Assembly: GCA_004335835.1 (NCBI GenBank)
Contig: RWJK01001733.1
Span: 73,474 to 137,473 of the forward strand
Length of the DNA stretch: 64,000 nt
From: Scenedesmus sp. ARA3
Lineage: Eukaryota > Chlorophyta > Chlorophyceae > Sphaeropleales > Scenedesmaceae
Direction of reading: 5' to 3'
Below the pieces are notes generated by a model. That model did no database searches and had not been told where the DNA came from. It worked only from the letters and a program-made list of their open reading frames with translations. Position 1 is the stretch's first letter. Each line of letters starts with the position of its first letter. Made by a program: the position numbers and the translations under genes. Below, piece by piece: positions 33,181 to 45,522 of this stretch.

Positions 33181-35159
33181 CAAGGGCAAAACATGTGTCG
33201 GCAAGAACAGAGACGCAGCTGATAGCCTTCCACAAAGCCCACCTGAAGGCTTATGCTTATGCTTAGGTGGAGCGCAGCGCCATGCAGCATGAAACGAAGG
33301 CCGAATTTGTCGCAGGCCAACTGTGAGAATGCAAGACATGCATACTCAACATGCTGCTTTGTACGATACATACAGCATCCACATGCAAGCCTGCCATACC
33401 ACACTGATTAGTCCCCAAGACACCACATCTATGATACTTAACAACACCTGGCAGTGCGCATGCCCCTGGGCAGCAAAGCACCTGCAGGAGGACAATATTG
33501 TAGTAAACAAGGCACGCAGATGAGACACTGCCATCATGTGCCAAATAGACTATCAACAAGGTTGTACACAGCCTGCACGACACACATTCAATGAACACGG
33601 GCAAGCGCAGTGCATGTTGTGCATTTCGCAGAATGCACAACAAATGTAACAGTAACATGTAATGCACAGCAAAGTGCTGGCGCATAGTGCAATGTTGCTG
33701 CATCAGAAGCCTACAACACACAATGAAGGCTGCAAGGTCAACATGCCGGTACAGCTGCTCGTACGGCACGGCATGCGATGCAAGCATCAGCCGAACTATA
33801 AGCTCGAAGCATGCTTGCATGCATGCAAACGATGGATGCAGACACATGCAGAAGGCACGTTGCTGCAACAGCCTACCAAGAGAAGCGCCCCATTGCATCT
33901 GCCCCAGCTGCTGTCGTTCCTCCCGGCCACCGCCAAACACAAACGAGCCTCTCACACAGTCAATTGTACACATGCATGGCATCTCCTTGCACATGTAGCT
34001 CACGGTTATGACTGTTGGTGCACGATCTCAGCCACATATGTAATTGCTTGTGATGTTATGTAAGTATGGCACAATGGACGCAGCTTCTCAACCACACGTG
34101 TGTGATTTGCCGTTACTCCCCTGTCGCTTTTAATCACAAGCCACTAAAGATGCCGCTGGCACTCAGTCAAACTTACACAGCCCCCACCGGCATGTGCCGC
34201 ATGCATGCAGAATTTACCACTTGCTGCCGCAACCGCAATGCAACACACGCAGCCTGCACTGCAGCAACCGGTGCTGTGCAGCTCACTGACACGGATGTGC
34301 AGAATGCAATGCATGTGTGCGTGCCATCCACAGAAGGCTGTGTCACCCTGGAGGGTTCATATCAGACAGCCCCTGGCTAGCAAAGGCACATGATACAACC
34401 AAACCATGCAACTGATGCACGAGAAGCAAGAACACCTGCAGCCAAAGTAAGCAAGCACACCAACAGCATGAGCAGCAGCCCTGCCGGCTGTCGGCTGTAG
34501 AGTCCTAGTAAGAAGAATCACCAACCAGTAACATGCAAACTCCTAACAGATGAGCACATGCAGCAGCAACCCCCCAGGCGAGTGCATAACTGCCCCCTGC
34601 AATGCAGCAACTAATTACCCGCCATGTGTGCCGCCACACAGCTGCTTTGATGCATACGCTGCCAAAGCTGCTGCAAGCACGTTACACAGCCAGCACCATG
34701 CACTGTGTTTCAAATGCATGGCATCACACCCTGCTGCTGCTAACTGCACTCTCAGCAGCCTCAGCAGCAGCACAAGCCACCCAAACCCCGCCCTTGAATC
34801 ACCCCACAGCAGCTGCTGCACATGTCACCTGACCCACAGCTGACTTGTGCTGGCTAACACGCAGGGTGTTTGCTCAGGCGTCTCATGAATCGTCTTGTTT
34901 TTTCCAGTCCTGCCAAGTCGATTATTTTGACGCACATTTTGATCGCAAGTGCTCTGGATGTCTACATGCTTACATGCTATATGCAAACTCTCTGTCAACA
35001 GCACATACATGCTGCTCGACTGCCTGCTGCTGCTGCTGCTGCCGCTGAAGCATCAGCAACCCAATTATTGTGGCACCGCCGCGCCCTTAGCCACTCACAG
35101 CCATTCCACTCAATGGCATCCACACGCCTATGCATGCCCTCCGCCCCTTAAGACACCTG

Positions 35160-35732
35160 CCGTCGCCGCTGCTGCTGCTGCTGCTGGTGCACTGCCAGCC
35201 CCAGCGCTGTGCCCTCCATCACTTGCCGCGCCCCATCAGGCAAAACCCTCCCCAGCATAAGACACCTGTGAGCGCTGCTGCTGCTGCTGCTGCTGCTGCA
35301 TCGCCACCCACCGCGCTGCGCCCTCCATCGCCAGCGCAGCTACATCAGGCAAACCCTCCCCCGCCTACGACACATGCTGCCGCTGCTGCTGCTGCTGCTG
35401 CTGCGGGTGCACTGCCAACCCACGCGCTGCGCCCTCCATCACCCGCCGCGCCCCATCAGGCAGAACCCCCTCGCTCCGCCCGCCTAAGAAACCTGCTGGC
35501 GCTGCTGCTGCTGGTGCTGCTGCTGCTGCTGCTGGTGCTGCTGCTGGTGCTGGTGCACCGCCAGCCTCAGCACAGCCTCCATCACCCGCGCAGCCACATC
35601 AGGCAAAACCCTCCTCCGCCTGAGACACCTGCGGGCGCTGCTGCTGCTGCTGCTGTTGCTGCATCGCCAGCCCCCGCGCTGTGTCCTACAGCACCCGCTG
35701 CGCCCTATCAGCCACAACCCCCTCCCCCACGC
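35160..35732 (-). repeat. Tandem copies of the bZIP coding end, period about 108-142 bp
   Basis: Five diverged copies of the segment around GCCCTCCATCNCCCGC, with anchors near 35211, 35320, 35431, 35573 and 35681, follow the authentic copy at 35790 in the last exon. The units are separated by CTG runs. Confidence 0.9.
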
Positions 35733-37593
35733 CTAAGACACATGCTGGCGCTGCTGCTGCTGCTGGTGCACCGCCAGCCCCCGCGCTGCGCCCTCCATCG
35801 CCCGCTGTGCCCCGTCAGGCCCATGCCGGTGCGGGAACACGAACCGCGGCGGCAGCCCCTGCGCCGCACGCTGCGCCAGCGCATCTTTGACGAGCGTGCA
35901 GGTGATCGCGTGCATATCTGGGAACACCGGGGCACTGAAGATGATAACCTTTGCCTTCTGCAAGCTGCTGAACACTGCGCCAAACACAAAGCTCGTGAGC
36001 ATCACGCGCATCACGTGCTCCTTTTTGAGGTTTGTGGCGAGCGCGTCGAGCACTGGCTGCATGGGGGCGAGGCCGGCAGATATGAGCATGCCCTGTGCGG
36101 GGCCAGAGGCTTGCAGCTGCTGCTGCAGCGTGACGCGCTCGGCTTGCAGCTGGTGCACTGCTGGGAAGTACAGCTCAGCACACGCGGTGATGTGGCGCAC
36201 CTGGACACAGGAAACAGTGTTTGCGCAGGGGCAACAGGTGCAGCAGACGAAAGAAGAAGTGTTGCTTAAGCCATGTCAAAGATTGACACTGCTACTGTGA
36301 TGGTTTTGTTGGGTACTTTACATTGTAAGGCGCGGTGGATCAGTGGCATGCATGGACAGCAAAAGCAGCAAGCCAGCAACACGCAAGGCATACAGAACAC
36401 AGCGCAGCAGCTGCCTCCAGTGGCAGGGCTTCACGTGCGCAACAGCTGCACCATCGCACAGAGCAGCTGCACCCCGACGACCTCATGCAGAAATCAACCC
36501 AGCATGCAGATTACTACACAGGCGATGCAGTACTCATCAAGAATGTATCAGTTGAATAGTAATGCAAGGTGGCTCCCCAAACCCAAACCCACCTGTGGCT
36601 CGCTGAGCCCCAGGCGTGCAATGACCTGCCTCCAGTGCGAGTCATCGTATGCGGCGGGCTGCCCAGTCTCCAGGTTCCTGCCAAACAGCTGGCAGTACGC
36701 GGCTGCAAGGGCAGGCAACACACGGCGGCATAGAGGAGGTACGTTAGGCATGTGACTGTGGAAAAACAGAATTGGGAGAAATCTGTGGGTACTGGTAGAG
36801 ACTCATGCAAGCAAATGTGGAATCCATTGCAATAACATCGTGCAGCATCACAACCCTGCCATGTGCAGTACACTTCATGCACTTGCCGTCAGCACCTGTA
36901 ACATAGGCACAGCAACACAACTGCACCCAAAAGATTACAGCAAGCCCAGCAAACATTTTCATATAAAATGATCATATACCAATGCAAACATAGAGCCAAA
37001 ACCGATGGCCGCGCCCACCTGGGTTGAGTGTGGCTGCCAGTCTGAACATATACCTGCAGCGCTCCGTGAGCTGCTGCAGCCGCTGCTCACTCAAGCTGCT
37101 GAAGCCCCCACTGTCCTCAGGCTTTGCAGCAGCAGCAGCAGCAGCAGCAGCGGCAGCAGCACCAGGCCATGCAGCAGCACCCCCACCACCTGCCGCTGCA
37201 TGTGCTGCTGCAGCTGCAGCTGCCGCAGCGCCCTTCTCCTGCTGCACTGCCACCAGCTCGTCGCTCAGCTCCTTGACAAACAGCCTGAAGTGCTGCACAA
37301 TGTCTGCCACTGACATCTCCTTGATGAGCTCAGGACAGCTTTTTGCGCGCTGCGCTGAAGGGCTGCCTGCATCTGCATGATGCCCCTTCCCAGCACTGCT
37401 GGAGCTGTGGTAATCCCCAGCAGCGGTTATGCCAGAGATGCCAGACCCTGCTGCAGCAGCGGCAGTGTGGCCGCTGCTGTCCATGCTGCTGGCTGGCGCT
37501 GCTGCTGCAGCAGCAGCAGCGACTTCGGGCACGGGTGCTGCTAAGTCATGCAGCTCCTGCAAGCTCCTGCAGCGCCTCGACAGCGCTGCTGGC

Positions 37594-37627
<34 letters not shown>

Positions 37628-39749
37628 GGTGGCCAGACTGTGGCAGCGCCAAGCTGCCTGTGCCTTCAAATGACTCATGAAAATGATGGTGGTGTTGTGG
37701 GTCCTCTGACAGAGCCAGGGAGCTTGCAGAGTCATACACGGGCGGGCCATGCTCGCGCGTCACCTGCACCTGTGTGTTGAAGCCGTGCAGAGAAGCAAGC
37801 AGAGCATGCACTGCTGTGTCAGAGCTGTATCGCAGCAGTCTTGCAATCACTCCACCAACAGGGCATGGCCTCACTTAGGCACGGCAGCCATGTGTGCTTG
37901 TAAGACAGACAGCACTCCCAGCAGCTGCTGCCACCCCAACACGATCCCACTGCTGCTTGCAGGACAGCTGCTGCTTGCAGGACAGCCACCGACCGCTTGC
38001 AGGACTCATGGGACATGCAATATGAACCTTGTGTAAAGCAGTCGCCGGCTTCAACATCAAACAGCACAGGATGCTTGCAGAGCAAACGGCAGCAGCAGCG
38101 CTCAGCGCAACCTCACCGCATACTCCCGGCTCGCCACTGTTGACTCCAGCACGCTCGCGCGCAGCTTCAGCATCTCATTCTCTGCAGCCAGCAGCTGCAG
38201 CTGGCCCAGCTTGCCTTCTAGCTCTGCTTCTAAGCCCCCCATGAGGCCACGCTGCCGCTGCCTGTGGTGGCAGTACACAGTGGTACGAAATCATGAGTCG
38301 TGTTACAAGAAAAATGAGCAGCTGCAGCTGGCCCAGATTGCCTTCCAACTCAGCCTCCAGGCCAGCCACCAGGCCGCGCTGTCGCTGCCTGCAGGAAAGT
38401 CAAACGTGAGTCATCTTACACTGATACCTGATGATTACGCTAGAGCAGGTGGGGCGAAAGTTATTGAAGAGTCATTAGTACGCTGGAGGCAGCAACCTAT
38501 TCTTGATAGAATGGCCAACGGATGGCGTGGCCACACTTCTCACCTGTTGCCGAAGTTGCCCCATCCCCAACCCCACCACAGCGTGCTTATCAGACGCAAC
38601 AAGCTAATGCATCGCGACAAGCTAATGCATCGCGAAGGGATTTGCAGCTGCATGTAGTCTTAAAGACATAAGGGAGCTGCAGGCATACGTGCTTCACATG
38701 TCCTGCAAAGCCCTGCTGCCTGCCCGCCTCACCCACCTGTAGCGCCGCGATGCATCACCAGACTTTGTGAGCGGCTTGCCAGTAGCTGCAGACACGTTGC
38801 CGCCGTGCTTGCCGCTGCCACTGCTGCTGCGTGGCTTGCTGCGCTTCTCAGCAGCAGGGCCAACACCAGATCCAGCAGCAGCAGATGCCGCAGGTGCTGT
38901 GCTGCTGAAGTGTACGTGCACTGGCGGCGGAGACGCTACAAGCTGCGGCTGCAGCAGCTGCCCAGGTTGCGGCATGCTGCCAAAGGCCAGCGGTGCTGGT
39001 GCGCCAGGGGCCAGGGGCCAGGGGCCTTGGCTCATGCTGCCAAATCCAGCAGTGGTTGCTGCCGGGGAGGCTGGCAGTGGGAACTGCTGGCTCTGCTGGT
39101 GCTGGTGCTGCTGCATGAGCTGCTGCGGCAGCATGTGCGCCAGTGGCAGCTGCTGAAGTTGTTGCTGTTGCTGCCGCTGCTGCTGCTGCTGTTGTTGTTG
39201 CTGCTGTTGTTGCTCCAACAGCAGCTGAACTGACAGCTGCTGCTGCTGTTGCTGCAGCGGCAGCAACAGCTGCGGCTGAGGCCGCACCTGCTGCGGTTCC
39301 TGCAGCAGGGGCATGCTCAGGCCCAGGCCCAAGTTTGACTCGTGTGCCTGCTGCAAAACACCAGCTGCTGGAGGCTGACTTGCAGCGAACAGCAGCTGCT
39401 GTTGTTGCTGAAACATCATCAGCTCCTGGTTCAGGCCATACTGGGGCATCCCAAGATTAGCTGCATGCGCTGCTGCTTGGTTGCTGTTCCCCTGCTGCTG
39501 CCAGGCACCAGGTAGAGAGAGAAACGCGCCCGCTGGCGCAGTAGAAGCCTCCATAGTACTCATGAAGTCATGAAGTTGATTGCCAGCACCCCACGTAGCG
39601 ACTTCGACCTGGTTACGTGATGTAATGTAATCAGCCTGCGGGAACACCACCCCTAAGGACCCCGCCAGTTCTGCGTCATGCGGAAAGGAGAACGCTCCGG
39701 GTCCACTTTGCACAAGACCCAACCAGCTGCTACCACCCGGGATGTCCAT
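35733..39749 (-). CDS. Atypical bZIP transcription factor with extended C-terminal domain
   Basis: Exons are 38737-39749, 38117-38261, 37019-37769, 36593-36702 and 35733-36200. The phases close to 828 residues. Residues 1-320 are Gln/Pro-rich and probably activating. The basic region SGDASRRYRQRQRG spans the exon 1-2 junction, and the zipper follows (LEAELEGKLGQLQLLAAENE, then MLKLRASVLE) with Leu at heptad spacing. The invariant Asn of the bZIP basic region appears replaced by Ser or Gly. The C-terminal part has conserved-looking helical segments: DIVQHFRLFVKELSDELVAV, SEQRLQQLTERCRYMFRLAA, and AAYCQLFGRNLETGQPAAYD. It ends in ELYFPAVHQLQAERVTLQQQ and a Met/Leu-rich tail. Poly-Ala runs interrupt exon 3. 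An extra partial copy of the exon 2 start lies in intron 1. DNA specificity is unknown. Confidence 0.82.
38308..38393 (-). repeat. Partial copy of bZIP exon 2 start with acceptor
   Basis: On the minus strand a TTTCCTGCAG acceptor is followed by a copy of the exon 2 start (RQRGLVAGLEAELEGNLGQL) with substitutions relative to RQRGLMGGLEAELEGKLGQL. No matching donor follows; the copy runs out at LLIFLV. It lies in intron 1, upstream of the true exon. Confidence 0.9.
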
Positions 39750-40510
39750 CGCATATCACAAGCCTGAATACAAGGCAGCAGCGTATGCACGAATACTTCG
39801 TGTCAACTTCAAAATTCGTCATACACCTTCTACTTCAACGTAGGCACTCGTCTGCTCAGCACCTGGGTCGTAGACTGCCTCTTGCAAAATGGCGACTGTA
39901 ACTGTCAGTGGGGTTCAGCAGGGCTATCTCGCAAGAGCTGAACGTCCATCCGCTGCCATACAGCTGCAACAGACGCCCCTACTGTCTCTGTTTCGTGCCT
40001 GGCAAGAACGCCTGCGCTGTCTCCCTGCAGGACCCTCTTACTGAGAGCAGATGCTCTCTGTCTACCGGACAGAGCCTCAGGCCAGGCCGGCCGCATCCCG
40101 AGCTGGATAACATCATTAGGAGTTCTTATGAGTTGCAAGAAAGATAGGAGTTGCAGGATAGATGATTGAACACTAAATGCACGCATCTCTGCAATGCCGC
40201 ACACCCCAACACCACCGCGGCATCCACAGCAGGGGTCGCCAGCATATGCATCACACCTGCCATGCAACATACATGGGCGAACTCCATTGCAGGGCTGGCA
40301 ACGCGTGTTAATGCCCAAAAAGCCTGTGCACATGCTTCCTCATGATGACACGGCCACTCACGGCTGCAGCCGCGGCAAGCGCGCTGGCATGCATGTTCAC
40401 CAAGCTCTAGCTGTATCGACAACCGACCAACAAGATGGTGTGCACAACTGGTTCATTATACACGCCAGATGACACATCGCCAATGCCAGCTGGCATCAAT
40501 CCAGCTGCGG
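39750..40510. other. Intergenic: bZIP upstream region and WDR75 3' flank
   Basis: It lies between the bZIP start and the WDR75 stop, both on the minus strand. It must contain the bZIP promoter and WDR75 3' UTR. No gene is seen. Confidence 0.6.
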
Positions 40511-43102
40511 TCAGCGCCTGTCAGCGCCAATCAGCAGCTCCAGCAGGGTCGGGCACAGCGTGCTGGGTGCAGGCAGCACATGCGACGGCGCATCAAACAG
40601 CTGCGCCACTGCTGCCTTCACCGCAGCCTCCGCTGCAGCAGCGCCAGCCGCACCGCCTGCTGCTGCTGCTGCCGGCGGCTGCTCAAACTTGCCAAACATC
40701 GCCTCAAGTGCTGACTCATCGCCCCCTGCTGCCAGCTCAGCTTCCATCGCTGCTCTTGTGCCAGACGGCACTGCGGCATCACCTGCTGCTGCTGCTGCTG
40801 CCGCATCGCTGCTGCCAGCTTCTGCTGCTGCACTTGCTGGTATGAGCCGCGTGTACCGCCTGTCATCTGTTAGAACCAGCAACTGTGACATGCGCTGCTG
40901 CTGCTGGGTGGCGGCTGCACCCTTGCTGCTGCTGCTGCTGCTGCTGTGTAAGAACAGCAGGCTACCAGGGCTGCTGTCTGGCACTGCTGCAGCAAACAGT
41001 GGTGAAGGGTTTGCTGGGCTAAACACCACAACCAGCCCTTGCTGCTTGACACCCTGCTGCTGCTTGTCTGCTTCCTGCTGCTGCTGCTGCTGCTGCTGCT
41101 TTTGCTGCTTCCCACCCCCCTGCTGCTGGTGTTGCTGGTCTTGCTGCTCAGCAGCAGCACTGCCGTCTGCTGCTGCACCTGCTGCGCTGCTGCTGCTGCT
41201 GCTGCTGGCTAGCGCTGGCACGCCTACTGCAAACAGTGGATAAGCAGGATCTACAGCTAAGCTGCACACCGGCAGGTTGCAGTACCAGCTGACAGCACCA
41301 TTCAGCAAGTCCCACACAACTACACTGCTGCCCCAGCTGCCCTGTGCCTGATCCTGCTGCTGCTGCTGAGCGCTACCATCTGCTGCTGCTGCTGCTGCTG
41401 CCGCTGGATCGCCGCCGCCAACCAGCCCGACTAGGTGTGGGCTGTTGTGCACAAAGTTCAGCTGCCGCAAGCTACCGCCGCTGCTGCTGCATTCTGCAGG
41501 GCACACCAGCGTCCCCACCAGTGCATTCTCATATGGATCCCATAAAGTAGCTGTAGCGCCAGCTGCTACAGCCAGCAGGGACCCATCCTGGCTGAAGCTA
41601 CAGCCGTTCAAACCTAAACCCTTATACCCTCCCACTGCACTGCAGCGCCAGTGCCGTGCCGGCTCTGCTACAGCCTCACTGCTGCTGCTGCTGGGCTTGT
41701 GCTGTGCAGCAGCAGCTTTGCTACGCTGCCATACCTTGAACTCGCCTTCGCTGCCGGTAGTAACAGCCATATGCTGAGTAGGGTGGCAGCACAGGCCAGT
41801 GACGACGCCCCTGTGTGGCGCATCAGCGCTGGTGTTCAGGGAGTAAGGCACGCCGCTGCTAGCCACCTGGCTGCTGCTGCTGCAGTCCCAGAACCGCAAC
41901 GTGGACTCCGCTGCTGCTGCTGCTGCTGTGCTGTGTAAGCCGCCTGTAGCTGGCCGCACATCCACTGTGATAAGGGACTGGCCATCGCCTGTAAATGCTT
42001 GCAGGACAACTGCCTGAGTGAGCGGTGCTGCTGCCGCGCCTGTTGCTGCCGCTGCTGCGTGGTTGCTTGCTGCCTCGGTGAGGCTCACAGGGTTGCGAGG
42101 TGACACCTGTGAGCAGGGAGGAAAAGCAGCAGCATTTCAGGTAAGTCCAGGGGTGCATTGATGTTTTGACCAAGGCGGGTGTGACATATCGTGCGTCTGA
42201 CCTGCAAAGGCAGTGGTGTGATATGTGCGGGTATAAGACACTGCTGGAAGCATGAGACGCCAGCGACACCTGCAATCACCGGTACTCACGCCCACAAACA
42301 AGGTACTGCAGCACACACATATACAATCAGCATCCCAGACTAGAGGCCCACACCGCCCTCACCTGCAGCCGCGCCACATGCCTGTCCCTCGCCACGTCAA
42401 AGAACTGCAGGTTGGCATGCTCAGCAGGCAGCACCAAGTCCCCGCTGCCAGGCTGCAGCACCACCCCAGCAGGGCTGCTGGCGGCTGCCGCACACCATCC
42501 AACAAACACCTTGCAAGCACCCCATCCACATGAAGAATGACGCCATAACAAGTACAGATCTCACATCAACTCCACGGTCTTGAGAAACCCCAAACCGCCC
42601 CTACCTGCAGCCGCGCCACATGCCGGTCCCTCGCCACATCAAAGAACTGCAGGTTGGCATGCTCAGCAGGCAGCACCAAATGCCCACTGCCGGGCTGCAG
42701 CACCACCCCTGCAGGGCTGCTCGCGGCTGCGCTGCAGCAGCAGCCGTAGCCGGCGGCTGCCAGTGCTGCTGCTGCTGGCGGCGGCCGCAGCCCGTGGATT
42801 GAGAGCTCCACTGACATGGCTGCTGTGTTCACCAGCCGCACTGTGTTGTCTGACTGGGCAACGAAGAACCTGTCGCGATACAAGATGACAGTTTCCAAAA
42901 GACAGAGCAGTCAGGCACAGCATGTTAGCAGCAGCTCGTGTGACTTGGAAGCAAAAGTGCATGCAGGTCGGCTGACAGTCCAACGAAGGATTCACGCTTG
43001 CTGCTCTACAGCCAACCACAACATCAAAGACAGCCGCACAGGACATGTCATCAAAGCACAGTTTCACCATCCAGACAGGGTTCCATGCATTATTTGAACG
43101 AG

Positions 43103-43149
<47 letters not shown>

Positions 43150-45522
43150 GCGGCGCTCTTTCACCTTGCGGGGTCAGCCCTGCTGGTGGTGATGCCACAC
43201 AGTGGGCCGCCCAGACGGGGCAGGTAGGTGCGCTTGTTGCTGGGCAGGGCCCACATCACCTGCAGCAGTAGCAGCAGCAGCACCAGGTTTGAGCCAGCAT
43301 GGCAACAAGGCATCAAGACGCACGATATCATGTAACACGGGGCAACAGAGCAGGGCAGCAGTCGCGCACCTCCAGCACTACTTGTTCCTCATACACCTTG
43401 CTGATGCAGCGGTGTATAAAATGACAGCCAGCCACCGCCACCTCCACATCATCACTAAACAACAACCAGCAAGGCAGCAGCAGGCTTGGCATCTTGCTGT
43501 CACACTCACCAGCACTCCCTCCTGGCCCCCAGACAGCAGCTGGGAGCCGTCCATACTGAAGCACAGCGCCCCCACTGCATGTGCATGCCAGTGCACAGTC
43601 GTGCAAGCAGGCAGCCGCACAGCCAGCCCATCTGCTGCAACCCCTCCTGCAAGCCCTGCTGCTTCCTCTACTGCTGCTGCTGCCAGCGCTGCTGTGGCCG
43701 AGATGGGTGCCGCACTGCTGCTGCTGCTGCTGCCGCTGGCGCTGCTGGCCCATTGCGCGAGGGCGCGTGGGAAGTCGTGCCAGATGAGGATGCGGCCTGA
43801 AGCATCACCTGCTGCGATGATGCTGTCGCTGGCGTCAAACGCTGCGCACTGCGGGAGTAAGCAGCAAAATGGTGCAGCAGATGTGAGCAGGGTGACGTGT
43901 TTGGTTGTACGCAGATTTGTAACATGCCACAGCAACTCCGCGCTGGCATGTTGAATCAGCAGGCACCAAGGACGTTGCAGGTGTTTCACGGCAACAGCGT
44001 GCCTGCTCCGCTGTGGTGATGCAACAACACGCTACCTGACCCTCCACCCCAGCGCTTGCCTGTGCTATCACATGCAGTATGCATCTAGTGAAGCTCAACT
44101 CACCGTGTAGGGCTTGGTGTGGGGCAGGTTGAGCGGCTTAGCGCGGCGCCCCGCTGCGCTGCTGCCTGCCGCCCACACAAATAAGCTGTTGCGGTCAACG
44201 GCTGCCACGTGTTGACCAGAAGCACTTATGACCAGCCGGCCTGCCTTGCTGACTTTGACCCGGCCTGGGGCCTCCTCGCCAGAGGGCAGCTGGTAGGGGA
44301 TCACCTGTTGTGTTATAAATTGTTACAAAAGTGTTATATGATTTGGTACAAATGTGTTATGAGAGGTAAGGCAGCACCAAGGTGAGCATGATTTGAATGG
44401 GCTGGCATGGGCTGGCGGTGGTTGCTGCTTTTCTACACCATAAACTGATGTACTGATACAGCCAGCAGGTTCTAGTTGACGAGCAGCTAGCCTGGTTGCG
44501 ACTTTTGTGGGTCCACCAACAGGCAGAGCGCAACCAAGCAGCAAGGTAGCCGCCTTGCAGCTAGCCGCGCAGCAACACCTGCTACATGCTGCACAGGATG
44601 CGCAGCCAAGGCCCAGCATGCTACTGTAGTGCAAACAGATGTCACCAGCTGCCATCTAGTCAGTGACACCATATCACTGAAATGTTACTGACATCGTGTC
44701 ATTTCTGCTCACCCTGCCTGACTGGCCCCGCCTGTAGTGCACTGACACATACGCCAGGCCCGCCTGCTTGCTGTACACCTGCGTTTGCAGAGCAGACACC
44801 ACAGTCTCAGCTCATGCTACCAATCGATTCTTGCCGCAATCGCTGCAAGAAGGCCAGCTGCAAAGCGCAGCAGCAGGAGTTCTTTGGTGTGTTTGGTGTT
44901 ATGTTTTGTAAGCCGCTGCTGTGGCAGCGCACCATTGACTCGATGGGCTGCCCAATGGTCCATGTCTGCAGCGAAGCGCCCTCCTGAATGTCCCACTGCC
45001 GCAGCGTGCCATCCAGCGAGCTGCTCAGCACCTGCAGATGAATGACAGACAATAAAACATGCACAGGGTTCAGATATATGTGTTGAAGATACCACTGCTA
45101 GAGGACCTCTTGCTAGACTGCACTGCACGCTGTGTGTCAGGAGCCCTCAGGCATTGAAGAACATGAAATCCTTGTGGAAGAAGTGCAGCATGGCTGCCTC
45201 ACAGCACCTTCCTGCATCTGCTGAAATGGCAGAAAACATCAAGTGCGTGGCTCTAAGCTGAAGAAAAAAGCGGCAGCCTGGCATGGTGGGCTTGCAGGAG
45301 CCTGCTGCCAGACTGACGACTGCTGCTCACCAGCTTGCTGCTGCCAGAGTCCATCTGGGCAACTGACGTGACCTCCGCCTCATGGCCCCTCAGAGTAGCT
45401 ATATGTTCCCCGCTCTTTGAGCTGTACACGCGGATATCGTTGCCACAGGGTGCCAGCAGCAGCCTGCCATCTGCAGTGTAGCACAGCGGCCTCTTTGTAA
45501 TGATGCCACCGTGCAGCGCCAT
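40511..45522 (-). CDS. WDR75/UTP17 (NAN1), WD40 ribosome-biogenesis protein
   Basis: A nucleolar t-UTP/UtpA component of the small-subunit processome, needed for pre-18S rRNA transcription and processing. Exons are 45331-45522, 44933-45031, 44104-44304, 43510-43848, 43165-43259, 42605-42869 and 40511-42106. The phases close to 928 residues. WD-type blades are seen in DIRVYSSKSGEHIATLRGHE, LSSSLDGTLRQWDIQEGASL, GDASGRILIW, ALCFSMDGSQLLSGGQEGVL, YLPRLGGPL and SDNTVRLVN. The second propeller includes HRGVVTGLCCHP, GEFKVW and FSQDGSLLAVAAGATATLWD. The end (LFDAPSHVLPAPSTLCPTLL) matches the WDR75 C-terminus. Large Gln/Ser/Ala insertions expand the second propeller. I chose the ATG at 45522 because it gives MALHGGIITKRPLCYTADGR, in family register; an in-frame ATG lies upstream at 45741. 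Intron 6 contains a duplicated exon 6 end. Confidence 0.9.
42363..42492 (-). repeat. Partial copy of WDR75 exon 6 end with donor
   Basis: This repeats the last ~40 codons of exon 6 (SSPAGVVLQPGSGDLVLPAE ... FFDVARDRHVARLQ), with one residue change (H to D), and ends in its own GTGAGG donor. It lies inside intron 6, downstream of the true donor (GTAGGG). A possible acceptor (GTGCGGCAG) precedes it, so it could act as a cassette exon. Confidence 0.92.
43104..43148. repeat. CAG run in WDR75 intron 5
   Basis: About 15 CAG units on the plus strand, starting within 20 bp of the exon 5 donor on the coding (minus) strand. Confidence 0.95.

Larger units (their letters stand above)
29679..35150. other. 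5.5-kb gene-poor region with repeats
   Basis: No gene could be supported. It includes two ACACGG-type repeat clusters, a diverged direct repeat at 31720-32105, and a tRNA-like B box near 33000. The open frames (for example 33263-34003 minus, 30830-31138 plus) lack recognisable domains. Part of it must be 3' UTR of the bZIP gene. Confidence 0.5.

Noticed and set aside
33263..34003. 246-codon open frame on the minus strand
   Set aside because: Cys/His/Leu-rich with no domain, no splice partners and no similarity I recognise; probably a chance frame in stop-poor sequence.
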